Below, in pieces: positions 8,643-17,300 of a stretch of DNA of 64,000 bases. A program made the position numbers and the translations under genes. Within the stretch, counting starts at the first letter, position 1; each line of letters starts with the position of its first letter. The DNA comes from Clostridia bacterium. GTDB lineage: Bacteria; Bacillota; Clostridia; Peptostreptococcales; Anaerovoracaceae. The notes under the pieces are model-generated. The model had not been told where the DNA came from and searched no databases. It saw only the letters and a program-made list of their open reading frames with translations. The stretch is from the NCBI GenBank assembly GCA_910575405.1, contig CAJTER010000002.1, forward strand, positions 124,001-188,000, written 5' to 3'.

Positions 8643-8658
8643 GTTACCTGCAGGTAAC
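8643..8658. promoter_or_regulatory. 16-bp palindromic operator candidate
   Basis: GTTACCTGCAGGTAAC is a perfect palindrome. A second inverted repeat with AAAAGT/ACTTTT arms around GCAT lies at about 8669-8684, just before or over the -35 of the following promoter. Both could bind the HxlR-type repressor encoded at 9021-9347; this is inference from proximity. Confidence 0.5.
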
Positions 8659-8680
8659 TATACCACAAAAAAGTGCATAC

Positions 8681-8709
8681 TTTTCAGAATTTGGAATTCC
8701 GTCTATAAT
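8681..8709 (+). promoter_or_regulatory. Promoter upstream of the macro-domain remnant
   Basis: TTTTCA at 8681-8686 and TATAAT at 8704-8709 are spaced by 17 bp, directly after the palindromes at 8643-8684. The gene it once served is now truncated. Confidence 0.5.
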
Positions 8710-8735
8710 AGAGCCATAAACAAAAGGGAACCAAT

Positions 8736-8978
8736 TATCAGGCCTGTCTGAATCTGGCAGCGGAACACGGGCTGAAAACCATTGCCTTTTGCTGTATTTC
8801 CACCGGGGAATTCCACTTTCCGCCGCAGCGAGCAGCAGAAATTGCCCTGGAAACGGTAATCCGTTTTTTAAAACAGGATACGAGACTGGACAAAGTTATT
8901 TTCAATGTGTTCAAAAATGAAGATTTAGGTATTTATAAGCAGCTAATAAACCAGTATAATAAAAGAAGGTGTCTGTAA
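8736..8978 (+). pseudogene. Macro-domain (ADP-ribose-binding) protein remnant
   Basis: Eighty codons ending at TAA 8976-8978 read CLNLAAEHGLKTIAFCCIST, then GEFHFPPQRAAEIALET, and end VIFNVFKNEDLGIYKQL. This is the C-terminal half of a macro domain: the phosphate-loop ISTGxxxFP is recognisable and the tail follows the usual D-K-V-I-F-N-V-F pattern. The N-terminal half, including the ADP-ribose-binding loop 1, is missing, and the upstream frame runs straight into promoter sequence. Inactive by structure. Intact homologues bind or hydrolyse ADP-ribose adducts. Confidence 0.7.
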
Positions 8979-9020
8979 ATAAAACAAAAGCTTTGCCTGA
9001 GACAAAATTCCGCCGCAGAG

Positions 9021-9347
9021 TCACGGGGTGTTCAGTGTTTTCTTGTAAGCCGTTCCCCAGGTGCTCATGGAGTCGAGGACAGACTTTAGGCTCCAGCCTG
9101 TTTCTGTCAGTGAGTATTCCACACGGGGAGGGACTTCCGCATAGACCTGCCTGCTTACCAGGTCAGCCTTTTCCATATCACGCAGGTTGCTGGTAAGAAC
9201 CTTTTGGGATATGCCGTGCAGGGAACTCATCAGCTCGTGGAATCGTTTCGTACCAGTCAGAAGATCGCGGATGATGAGAATCTTCCACTTGTTTCCGATC
9301 AGCTGCAAGGTCATTTCGACGGGGCATTCGGGGATTTGTTTTAACAT
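9021..9347 (-). CDS. HxlR-family winged-helix transcriptional regulator
   Basis: A 108-residue regulator with the typical opening ECPVEMTLQLIGNKWKILII, the recognition region HGISQKVLTSNLRDMEKADL and the wing RQVYAEVPPRVEYSLTETG. The start is ATG at 9345-9347, behind AAAGGAG; the frame stays open upstream to 9488, but that part is translated from a repeat element and has no ribosome site. HxlR proteins are often redox- or electrophile-responsive repressors of a divergent oxidoreductase. Here the divergent neighbour is the flavin/ferredoxin protein at 9594, with the repeat element inserted between them. No conserved Cys near the N-terminus apart from C9 is seen. Confidence 0.9.
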   Translation of the reverse strand: MLKQIPECPVEMTLQLIGNKWKILIIRDLLTGTKRFHELMSSLHGISQKVLTSNLRDMEKADLVSRQVYAEVPPRVEYSLTETGWSLKSVLDSMSTWGTAYKKTLNTP

Positions 9348-9368
9348 AAATGATAAACTCCTTTTGTT

Positions 9369-9534
9369 TAGTGTACTGACCACTTGGGAATTAGAGTGAA
9401 TGTTGCTGAATATTTTGTCAGCCTGCAAGGCGGAAGAACGAGGCGTAGCCTTAGCTACGGCGAGCGATGACAACACAGCAGATGGCAAAATAGGCAGTGA
9501 AAGACGCCCTAATTGTCAGGTGGCCAGTACACTA
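9369..9534. mobile_element. MITE-like element with terminal inverted repeats
   Basis: The element is 166 bp and bounded by TA on both sides (9369-9370 and 9533-9534). Its 24-bp ends, GTGTACTG... at 9371-9394 and the reverse complement at 9509-9532, match at 20 of 24 positions. The interior is partly self-complementary, with a hairpin CGTAGC-CTTA-GCTACG near 9454-9469 and further matching arms (ATTTTG.../...CAAAAT). It has no coding capacity. Such structure and a TA target suggest a non-autonomous element moved by an IS630/Tc1-mariner-type transposase. It sits in the regulatory gap between hxlR and the gene at 9594 and adds a spurious N-terminal extension to the hxlR frame. Confidence 0.75.
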
Positions 9535-9593
9535 GATGCAATAGCAAATGAATATACATATTATACCAAATAATAAGATGGAGGCAAGGGAAA

Positions 9594-10202
9594 ATGAATG
9601 AAAAAGCGAGAAAATATGTGGATCTTTTCAGGCAGGTAAAAATCGCTTCAGCTGCGACAGTAGATGAAAACGGTCGGCCCAACAGCCGAATTATCAATGT
9701 TATGATTGCAGCAGATGAGGGTATGTATATTGTAACGGCTAAAGGAAAGCCGTTCTACAAACAGCTGACTCAGACGGGGCGGATCGCTCTCAGCGCCATG
9801 TGTCCGGACTGCCAGTCCCTGAAATTTACAGGCAAAGTAAAACAGGTGGAAAAAAGCTGGGTGGATCGGGTCTTTGAGGAAAATCCGGGCATGAATGAGG
9901 TTTATCCAGGAGAAACGAGAAAGGCTCTGGAAGCATTTCTGATCTACGAGGGCAGCGGTGAGTGGTTTGATCTTCTGAATTACCCAATTAACAGGGAAAG
10001 CTTTGCTTATGGAATAGAGGCGGAGAAGGCCGGGTTTGAGATTGGGGAGAGCTGTACAGGCTGCGGAGCATGTCAGAGCGTCTGCCCACAGAAATGCATT
10101 TCAGAAGGAAGTCCCTTTAAAATCGCACAGGATCACTGCCTTCAGTGCGGAGCATGTCAGGAGATCTGCCTGGCAGGAGCAGTAAAGAGGCTTCATCCCT
10201 GA
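9594..10202 (+). CDS. Pyridoxamine-oxidase-fold flavin-binding protein with C-terminal 2[4Fe-4S] ferredoxin domain
   Basis: A 202-residue cytoplasmic protein. Residues 1-145 form a split-barrel FMN-binding domain of the pyridoxamine 5'-phosphate oxidase type (ATVDENGRPNSRIINVM...YIVTAKGKPFYKQL). Residues about 150-202 carry two ferredoxin motifs, CTGCGACQSVCPQKC and CLQCGACQEIC, enough for two [4Fe-4S] clusters. It likely passes electrons between a reduced ferredoxin-like centre and flavin to reduce a small substrate, possibly in stress defence given the divergent HxlR regulator. Start ATG 9594 follows GGAGG at 9580-9584. The substrate is unknown. Confidence 0.88.
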   Translation: MNEKARKYVDLFRQVKIASAATVDENGRPNSRIINVMIAADEGMYIVTAKGKPFYKQLTQTGRIALSAMCPDCQSLKFTGKVKQVEKSWVDRVFEENPGMNEVYPGETRKALEAFLIYEGSGEWFDLLNYPINRESFAYGIEAEKAGFEIGESCTGCGACQSVCPQKCISEGSPFKIAQDHCLQCGACQEICLAGAVKRLHP

Positions 10203-10277
10203 GTATACATAAGGGAGCATCAAAAATCATAATTGAATGATTGACAGAAAAAGCAGCCGCAGGAAGGAGGAAAAGGA

Positions 10278-10928
10278 TTGGAGTTTTTACACGAGGTGAT
10301 ATCCCTTTACATAGAGCGGGCCGACTGGTTCGGACAGCTTATCTTAGAACATATTGCACTTTCGGCAGCAGCTATTATTCTGGCCGGGAGCATTGGCCTG
10401 CTTCTTGGAATTTTTATTTCAGAGCATGAAAAGGCTGCTCCTCCGGTGCTGGGAATTGCCAATGTCTTTTATACCATCCCATCCATTTCCCTTTTGGGCA
10501 TGATGATCCCGCTTTTGGGAATCGGAAATAACACAGCAGTTGCGGCTCTAACTATTTATGGGATCATGCCTATGGTGCGCAATACCTATGCGGGGATAAA
10601 AGGCGTCAGTGAAGAGGTGATTACCGCAGCCCGGGGTATGGGGAGCACAGAGCTTCAGATTATGATGAAAATCAAACTTCCTTTGGCTCTGGGCGTAATT
10701 ATCGCAGGTGTGCGCAACATGGTCGTCATGACCATTTCCGTAGCAGCCATCGCTTCCTTTATTGGGGCAGGCGGCTTGGGAGTCGCTATTTACAGGGGCA
10801 TTACCATTTATGACACAGCCATGACCTTTGGCGGAAGCTTTCTCATTGCGCTCATTGCACTGGCAAGTGATCTGCTGTTGGGATATTTGGAAAAACGAAT
10901 CAAGAAAAAGAGAGGTAACAAGATATGA
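10278..10928 (+). CDS. Osmoprotectant ABC transporter permease (OpuCB/OpuBB-like)
   Basis: A 216-residue inner-membrane permease with about five or six helices. The EAA-type cytoplasmic loop is visible (EEVITAARGMGSTELQIMMK, then IKLPLALGVIIAGVRN), and the FIGAGGLG motif typical of glycine betaine/choline permeases follows. The start is TTG 10278, since AAGGAGG at 10264-10270 sits seven bases before it and no ATG fits. It overlaps the binding-protein gene by 4 bp (ATGA), so the two are translationally coupled. Only one permease gene is present, so it probably acts as a homodimer. Confidence 0.93.
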   Translation: MEFLHEVISLYIERADWFGQLILEHIALSAAAIILAGSIGLLLGIFISEHEKAAPPVLGIANVFYTIPSISLLGMMIPLLGIGNNTAVAALTIYGIMPMVRNTYAGIKGVSEEVITAARGMGSTELQIMMKIKLPLALGVIIAGVRNMVVMTISVAAIASFIGAGGLGVAIYRGITIYDTAMTFGGSFLIALIALASDLLLGYLEKRIKKKRGNKI

Positions 10929-11836
10929 AAACATGGAAAACAATAATTGCAGCTTTGCTGGCAGCGATGCTGCTGCTGGCCTTTACAGCCTGCGGGTCTT
11001 CGACAGAAACAGAGCCTGTGAAGATTGCGACAAAGCCTATGACTGAGCAGTATATTCTAGGGGAAATGATCCGGATGCTCATTGAAGAAAAGGCAGGCTA
11101 TCCGGTGGAAATCACAAAAGGTGTGGGAGGCGGAACCAGCAACATTCATCCTGCTATGGAAAAGGGCGACTTTGATCTGTATCCGGAATACACTTCCAGC
11201 GGCTGGCTCATGGTGCTGAAGCATGAAGATGAGCGAAACATCAGCGATGAGGAAATGTTTGAACAGCTTCAGGAGCAATACAGTGAAAACTACGACATGG
11301 CTTGGGTAGGGCTGTATGGCTTTAATAATACCTTTGCCATTGCAGTAAGCAAAAAAACGGCGGATCAGTACAAGCTGAAAACCGGCTCGGATCTGGCAAA
11401 GGTTTCGGACAAGCTGGTGTTCGGCGGAAACCCCGACTATATCGAACGGCCAGATGGCTTTAATGCCCTGTGCAAAGCCTACGACTACAAGTTTAAAGAT
11501 GTAAAGGATATCGATATCGGTCTTAAATACAAGGCTTTGGAAAAAGGCGATATTGATGTAACAAATGGCTTTACCACAGATGCCCAACTCAGCAGAGATG
11601 ATGTGGTGGTCCTGGAAGATGATCAGCATTATCAGACAAACTATTTTTGTTCAACCGTTGTAAGAAGGGATGCTCTGGAAACGTATCCAAAGCTGGCAGA
11701 AGCCCTGATGCTGATGGATGGAATTCTGACAGACAAGGAAATGGCAGCCTTAAATGATCAGGTGGAAAACCAGGGAAAAACCGACGTAGAGACAGCAAAG
11801 GCCTTTCTTGTTAAAAAAGGTCTGATTGAAGAATAG
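10925..11836 (+). CDS. Osmoprotectant ABC transporter substrate-binding lipoprotein (OpuCC-like)
   Basis: A 303-residue secreted binding protein with a lipoprotein signal: positive N-terminus, hydrophobic core and lipobox FTAC with C23 as the lipidated residue. The mature part has the family pattern KIATKPMTEQYILGEMI, then the KGVGGGTSNIHPAMEKGDFD segment, then YPEYTSSGW. These are characteristic of quaternary-amine (glycine betaine, choline, carnitine) binding proteins. It should be anchored outside the membrane and feed the permease encoded just upstream. The exact ligand cannot be read. Confidence 0.93.
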   Translation: MKTWKTIIAALLAAMLLLAFTACGSSTETEPVKIATKPMTEQYILGEMIRMLIEEKAGYPVEITKGVGGGTSNIHPAMEKGDFDLYPEYTSSGWLMVLKHEDERNISDEEMFEQLQEQYSENYDMAWVGLYGFNNTFAIAVSKKTADQYKLKTGSDLAKVSDKLVFGGNPDYIERPDGFNALCKAYDYKFKDVKDIDIGLKYKALEKGDIDVTNGFTTDAQLSRDDVVVLEDDQHYQTNYFCSTVVRRDALETYPKLAEALMLMDGILTDKEMAALNDQVENQGKTDVETAKAFLVKKGLIEE

Positions 11837-11896
11837 AGCCTGAAGCAGCCATCAAGCGGGAGTGAAGGAACCATGAAACGATAAGGATGAAGTACT

Positions 11897-12625
11897 ATGG
11901 ATATTATCAAATTGGAGCAGGTAACAAAAAGCTTTGAAGGCAGGCCGATATTAAAGAATGTGAATCTTTCCATAAAGGAAGGGGAATTCCTCACCATTAT
12001 CGGCCGCTCCGGCTGCGGGAAGACAACGATGCTGAAAACTATAAATGGCCTTCATACACCGGACAGCGGCAGTGTGTTTGTGGAAGGAGAGGATATCAGC
12101 AAAACGGATCTGATCAAGCTGCGAAGAAAAATAGGCTATGTTATCCAAAACAGGGGACTGTTTCCCCATATGACAGTAGAAAAAAATATCACATATGTGC
12201 CTGTCATCAGCGGAAATAAGAACCGGGCGGAAAATAGAGAACTGGCCAAAAGGCTCATAAAAACCGTAGGCCTGGAGGAAGAAATGCTGAGCCGCTACCC
12301 ATCGGAGCTTTCCGGTGGGCAGCAGCAGAGAGTAGGCATTGCCCGGGCCCTTGCTGCTGACGCAAAAATCATGCTGATGGACGAGCCCTTCGGGGCCTTG
12401 GATGAAATTACAAAGCAGGCCATGCAGGAGGAGATCCTGCGGCTCCACAGGGAGCTTGGCATTACCATCGTGTTCATTACCCACGATATACGGGAAGCTG
12501 TGAAGCTGGGAGATCGGATGCTGGTCATGGATCAGGGAAACATCCTGCAGTTGGATACGCCGGATCAGATTGAACGGCAGCCGGCAGACGACTTTGTGCG
12601 GGAGCTGATTGGGAGAGGAAGGTAG
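11897..12625 (+). CDS. Osmoprotectant ABC transporter ATP-binding protein (OpuCA-like, no CBS domains)
   Basis: A 242-residue ATPase with Walker A GRSGCGKTT, Q-loop VIQNRGLFPHMTV, signature LSGGQQQRVGIARALA, Walker B IMLMDEPFGALDE and H-loop FITHD. The NRGLFPHMTV region and GALDEITKQ match osmoprotectant importers. Classical OpuCA is about 380 residues with two CBS domains that sense ionic strength; this protein ends soon after the nucleotide-binding domain and lacks them. Start ATG 11897 has only a weak AAGGATGA ribosome site. It completes the permease-binding protein-ATPase operon, 60 bp behind the binding protein. Confidence 0.92.
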   Translation: MDIIKLEQVTKSFEGRPILKNVNLSIKEGEFLTIIGRSGCGKTTMLKTINGLHTPDSGSVFVEGEDISKTDLIKLRRKIGYVIQNRGLFPHMTVEKNITYVPVISGNKNRAENRELAKRLIKTVGLEEEMLSRYPSELSGGQQQRVGIARALAADAKIMLMDEPFGALDEITKQAMQEEILRLHRELGITIVFITHDIREAVKLGDRMLVMDQGNILQLDTPDQIERQPADDFVRELIGRGR

Positions 12626-12733
12626 GAAGAAGCCTGCTGCCTTTAGCGTGAGATTTTTTCTCGCAGATATTGAATGCACCATTCGTTTGTGGTATAAACT
12701 AATCATAAGAAAACATTTTATAGAGGTAGTCCG

Positions 12734-13061
12734 ATAATTTATGAATTCAGTTTTTCTAATTTCAGATCCTATAAAAATGAAGCAACGATTGACTTTATCG
12801 CAAAGCCCATAACCGAATTTGAACATTCGCTGATTGGTACAGACAAAAAATGCCGATTCTTCCTGTCCGTGCCATTTACGGGCCTAACGGAGGCGGGAAA
12901 AGCAGCATGCTATGGCTCTGAAGGCCTTGTGGGGATTGGTAGTTAATCCTCTGGTTCAAATGGCATTTATGAAGAATAAAAATGAAGAGCTGGCCGCTGC
13001 GGATATTGAAGAATTACAAGCAGAAATAAATGAAGTAGAAAAAGAGCAGGAAGCAAGATAA
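12734..13061 (+). pseudogene. RloA-like AAA ATPase remnant (frameshifted)
   Basis: Three frames together read as one AAA_15/OLD-like ATPase. 12734 onward gives IIYEFSFSNFRSYKNEATID and FIAKPITEFEHSLIGTDKK. A frame change near 12850 then gives PILPVRAIYGPNGGGKSSM with an intact-looking Walker A. A third frame from 12912 gives ALKALWGLVVNPLVQMAFMK and a charged coiled coil ending at TAA 13059-13061. Most of the gene (Walker B, signature) is deleted. The RloB remnant follows at once, as in intact rloAB pairs, which are implicated in phage defence. A TATAAA lies about 40 bp before the first frame. Confidence 0.7.
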
Positions 13062-13063
13062 AA

Positions 13064-13358
13064 GTAGCCTGGCCCAATGAGAGTATTGAACTGTGGTTTT
13101 TGCTGCATTTCCAGGAATACAGCTCCAATAACGGAAGAGTGCAATATATAAATAAATCAGTATTTCGATTACTCGAAAACCAGAGAAGATCTATATGAAG
13201 TGATTATGCAGAACGGTTCTTTGGAGGATGCTAAGCGGAGATCGAGAAAATTTCTGCAGAGCTTTGAGCAAATGGGTGAAACCAGCCCGCCTAATATGGT
13301 TCCGGCCACAAGGATGCACGAACTGGTAGAAGAGTTGGAACAATACAGCCACAAGTGA
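13064..13358 (+). pseudogene. RloB-like protein remnant (frameshifted)
   Basis: From 13064 the frame reads VAWPNESIELWFLLHFQEYS, then SNNGRVQYINK. After a frame change near 13155 it continues as YFDYSKTREDLYEVIMQNGS, LEDAKRRSRKFLQ and VPATRMHELVEELEQYSH, ending at TGA 13356-13358. The N-[ES]-x-E-L-W-x-L-L-H-F motif and the C-terminal T-x-[MV]-H-x-L-V-E-x-L are hallmarks of RloB (PF13707). The N-terminal third is missing. Together with the preceding ATPase fragment it is a dead rloAB module. Confidence 0.7.
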
Positions 13359-13372
13359 AGGGAGGTCAGGCT

Positions 13373-13573
13373 ATGATTATGGAAGAACGGCAGCACTGTC
13401 CGCGCTGCGGGTCAGCTAACGTCCTGACCCAGAGAAGAGATCTGGCTCCGGTGGGCGGCGTATCCGGGATTTCCGCCCTGAGTCCGGTCAGAAGACATAA
13501 AAAGGTGGGAATGTGCCGGTTTTATCACGTCTGCCGAGCCTGCAGACATCGGTGGATCACCAGCGGCAGGTAG
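13373..13573 (+). CDS. Small zinc-ribbon protein
   Basis: A 66-residue basic protein with two paired-cysteine knuckles, CPRCGS at residues 9-14 and CRACRHRW near the end, separated by a flexible R/G-rich segment (RRDLAPVGGVSGISALSPVR). This pattern fits a zinc-ribbon. Start ATG 13373 lies 7 bp after GGAGG (13361-13365) and 14 bp after the stop of the RloB remnant, so it may have been co-transcribed with that cassette. No specific function is known; nucleic-acid binding is plausible. Confidence 0.65.
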   Translation: MIMEERQHCPRCGSANVLTQRRDLAPVGGVSGISALSPVRRHKKVGMCRFYHVCRACRHRWITSGR

Positions 13574-13681
13574 GCTGCTTTCTATTATAGATGTATTTGA
13601 TCAATCGTACCCATTCGATATAGTCATAACCATAGATGTATTTTTTGTATGTTTTATCAAGAAGCTTTTCGTCGGTTACGG

Positions 13682-13858
13682 TTATCGGCTCGAGTACATC
13701 CTGCTCAGTCCCGCATCCCCGTCGCCCTGAACCATGCACAGAAATTCCCAGCCATACCGCTCGTAAAACGAAGTATGATCGGTAATAATAAAGGGTGCGG
13801 ATCCTAAAGCAGACCATATCGCCGCAGACAAACTGAAGCAGTTTATCTGCAATTTCCT
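13682..13858 (-). pseudogene. GNAT acetyltransferase remnant (second copy)
   Basis: The minus strand encodes IADKLLQFVCGDMVCFRIRT, then a two-base deletion, then ITDHTSFYERYGWEFLCMVQ and GDGDAGLSRMYSSR before TAA at 13682-13684. This matches, nearly residue for residue, the C-terminal third of the intact GNAT at 17658-18116, with the same orientation. The N-terminal two thirds are absent. The flanking frame (13557-13681 and 13859-13985) is open but unrelated to GNATs. Confidence 0.8.
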
Positions 13859-13860
13859 TT

Positions 13861-14121
13861 GATTTTGTGCTGGAGATATTTTTTCCCTGTGATTGGCCTT
13901 TAAAGGTGGAGTAGGGAGAACGCTGGGTATCAGCCTGCTTTCGGTTGTATATCTGATAACGATTTCCCGCAGGATCGTAAAGCACAGCCGTCCCCGTTCA
14001 TTTTGCCTGAGTAGGCGTGAGCCTTTCTCTTTAGGGATTTATTATATCATAGTTTTTCCTTGGTGTACTGGACACTATCATATTGTGCGAAGCAATTCTG
14101 AAAATTCCTTTTATAATTTGC
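13861..14121. other. Gene-free spacer before the metalloprotease promoter
   Basis: I see no supportable gene. A minus-strand open frame here is antisense noise or unidentifiable debris. At 14060-14074 GTGTACTGGACACTA resembles the end of the MITE at 9369-9534 (GTGTACTGGCCAC) and shares GACACTAT with the hairpin at 17623-17661 on the other side of the metalloprotease gene. Confidence 0.4.
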
Positions 14122-14150
14122 TTGTAAAGTTTGTTTGTGAAGGCTATAAT
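14122..14150 (+). promoter_or_regulatory. Promoter for the secreted metalloprotease
   Basis: TTGTAA at 14122-14127 and TATAAT at 14145-14150 are 17 bp apart. About 150 bases of leader follow before the ATG at 14306. Confidence 0.55.
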
Positions 14151-14305
14151 ATAAAAAGTATACGCTTCTGGCTGATACGCAGGCATTATGGAAACATTTT
14201 GAAAAAGATGAATTTGTAATCTGTTTATCCCACCTGACGTTGGATGAGATAGGTAGAGGTAGAGATGAAAAATTTAAAGGATTCTGTAAAAACGGAGGAT
14301 GGAGA

Positions 14306-17300
14306 ATGAAAAATATCAGAATTGCAACAGTGGTATTTATTATGATGGTGGTATTTATACCGCCAATGACTGCTTCGGCGGCAAGCTGCGGAGAAACGGT
14401 GAAGCAGAGAACGGAAGCGGCTTTACAGGCAGTCTCTTACGAAAATAGTGAGACCATAGCTACATTGCTGGCGCCATCCCGGTATTCTCTGACGGAGAAG
14501 CTGAATAAAAAAACAGAGATTGCTAAAAGGGAAGGGAAAAGCCCTGCTGATATCACGGATGAACAGGCTATCAGTGAACTGAATCGGGATAATGTAAAGA
14601 CAATGTCATTTGAAGATGCGTTTGCAGAGGTGCAGGCGGGGATTGGCGGCATTATCCAAAGAATTGTTGACAGCACAGATGGGGCAGAAAATAGGGGAGC
14701 AGATTTTTTTACTAATAAAATACTGCAGAATAAGGAAAAGCTGCTGCTGGGGCTCACCTATCTTGAGCGGCTGTATGACTTTGATATGGGAGAGAAAAAT
14801 ATCAGGGATATGCTCCTTTATGAGTCGAAACCGTATATGTACGGGACGATAGAGGATGTTTTAGACTGGATGATATACATGGGAGGTAAAGGGGGCGATG
14901 CCTTAAAACTTTTGAATAATACCAACGCATTTGGTTATGGAAAGCTGTTTTGGCCGGTTACCTCATCTGCAACACTGGAAGCTTTTCTGGAGGAGAACAG
15001 ACAGAAATGGATACCGGATACGACGATGAACGAATGGTTTTTGCAGGAGAGCCGCGCGTGTATCCTGGAGAAGCCATCGGCCTGGGACAGTAAAAATGCA
15101 GAAACATACAGAAGACTGTATGATGATCCGGTTTTTCGCGCGCATATTCTGCCATTGCTTACCGTATCAGAGAACAGTGTTTATATGATTGCTAACTCTG
15201 CTACAATCACATATGGGATCGTGGATTGTTATATAGACAGGAATTTAAGAGAAACGGATCCACAACGTTATGCGCAGCTGTGCGAAAAATTCCGGCAGCA
15301 GCTGGAACAGGCTGCCGAACAGCAGAAGGCTTTTCTTGATTGTTGGCACCGGATTGCAAAACAGGAAAAGACAGGGCAGCTCTCGTCCAATCGTATCGTT
15401 TTGGACAGTCTTCGGATTGATCCGGATACGCCCGATACGTCTGTCCAATGGTCGGATAAATTTGGAAAGAACGCCGCCCGTGGCGTCAGAGAATTTTTTG
15501 CTCCTCTGAATTTGTATGGTACATATATGTTTGCAGACGGTGTAGCCGAAGGTACAGGCATCCGTTATTATGTATCAAAGGCACTGACAGAACGGGGACT
15601 TGCGACATATGCCCACGAAATGACACACCTTCTTGTTTCTGAGGTAATGTTGAATGGATATGGTTCTCGGGATGGTATGCTGGCGGAGGTTTATACGAGA
15701 GGGATGTTTGAGCCATATGAGCTGAATGATCCTCCAGCTTTTAATCTGAATTTGATCTATGGCCGCTCGGCGCTAAGCGACCGGTACCACAATGGCCACC
15801 CTGAACGTTTTCAGGATGCAGCTGATCTGCAGAGCTATATGAGCGGCATTCTGGATGTCGTTTATACACTGGATTATGCAGAAGCAGATGTTCTGTTTAC
15901 GAAAAGTGACGAGGAGAAAATGAAATGGTTCCACAAGCTTGAACAGATTGAGGATCCCGATAAAAGGTATAACCAGGGAGAGGAGGGCTCCAGGCATAAT
16001 TTGGATTCGGTCAGGGGGCTAACTCTTGATGAGGCGAAAAGGCTGAATTCTATTGATGATCTGATTTATGACAGCATTATCGTATCCCGCTATGAAGTAG
16101 ATGGAACAAAGACAACTGGAACCATGGCGAGAAATGGTTATTATGTTGTACCTCTCTTTAGCGCTAACTATGCAGGGGTACAGAATAGCTATGGTGTCAG
16201 CGGCGATGTTATGATACGCCGGCAGGCCTTTGAACTGCTTGCTGAATACGGCTATTATGAGGGCCTGGTTCCTTACATATCCAACCAGTATAAAGGAGCG
16301 GCCAAGGCGGAGCAGACGATCCTGTCCGATCAATATGTTCTGAAAAAAATATTTAATGGCGCTTATGGGACGATGGCTGATTTTAAAAAAGCCATGTTTC
16401 AAAGAAGGATTGAAAAGGTCAACGAGTTAAAGCCGATCACTATAATGTGGAAAAACAAGTCTGTCAAGATTAATAATTTTGAAGAGCTGCGCCTTCTGAT
16501 GAAAGACGCAATAGAAAGTGATTTAATAAAAGTTACGGCATTGCCGGGCGGTTCTAATAATATCCGTGCGCAGGAGACAGAGGTTGAGCGTCTGAAGCAG
16601 GAAATATTTAAAGCATATCTAATTCAGACAAAGGATTTTAGTGATTCCATTTATGGCGTTGATACAGCGCCAACCGAACCGTCGCAGCCGGAGAATCCAG
16701 GAGAACCGACGACAGGACAGCCGGAGAATCCGGTAGAACCGACGACAGAACAGCCAGAGAATCCGGGAGAACCGACGACAGGACAGCCAGGGAATCCAGG
16801 AGAACCGACAACGGGACAGCCAGGGAATCCGGGAGAACCGACGACAGGACAGCCAGGGAATCCGGAAAAACCGACAACGGGACAGCCAGGGAATCCGGAA
16901 AAACCGACAACGGGACAGCCAGGGAATCCGGGAGAACCGACAACGGGACAGCCGGAGAATCCGGGAGAACCGACAACAGGACAGCCAGGAGGTACGGAAA
17001 ACGACAAGAAAGAAATAGCATCGAAAATACTTCTTTGCAAAGTGTCTTTTGCTAAAGCTTCACATACGATTCGATGGAATTCTGTGAAGTCAGCAGATGG
17101 ATACGAAATATACGGGGCAAAATCCAATGGAACATATAAACGTCTCCAGACGGTCAGTAAAAAGTCAGACAATTGGCAACACAAAAAGTTGAAAAAAGGA
17201 ACGCAGTATAAGTATTATGTCAAAGCCTATAAAAGGATTGGTGGAAAGCGAGTGACCCTGGCCAAATCCCTGCCTGTATACAGCACGACAAAGGGCGGGA

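Noticed and set aside
9348-9488. N-terminal extension of the HxlR regulator
   Set aside because: It is translated from the MITE-like repeat, and a good ribosome site precedes the internal ATG at 9347.
13859-13985. RHS-like or phage-like peptide on the minus strand (LYDPAGNRYQIYNR)
   Set aside because: The resemblance is short, and nothing around it supports a gene.
16688-16984. CRISPR-like array of 33-bp repeats
   Set aside because: Units are contiguous without spacers and are in frame, encoding a Pro-rich linker.
16638-17184. Long minus-strand open frames across the proline repeats
   Set aside because: They are low-complexity shadows of the repeat in the metalloprotease gene, with no start signals.
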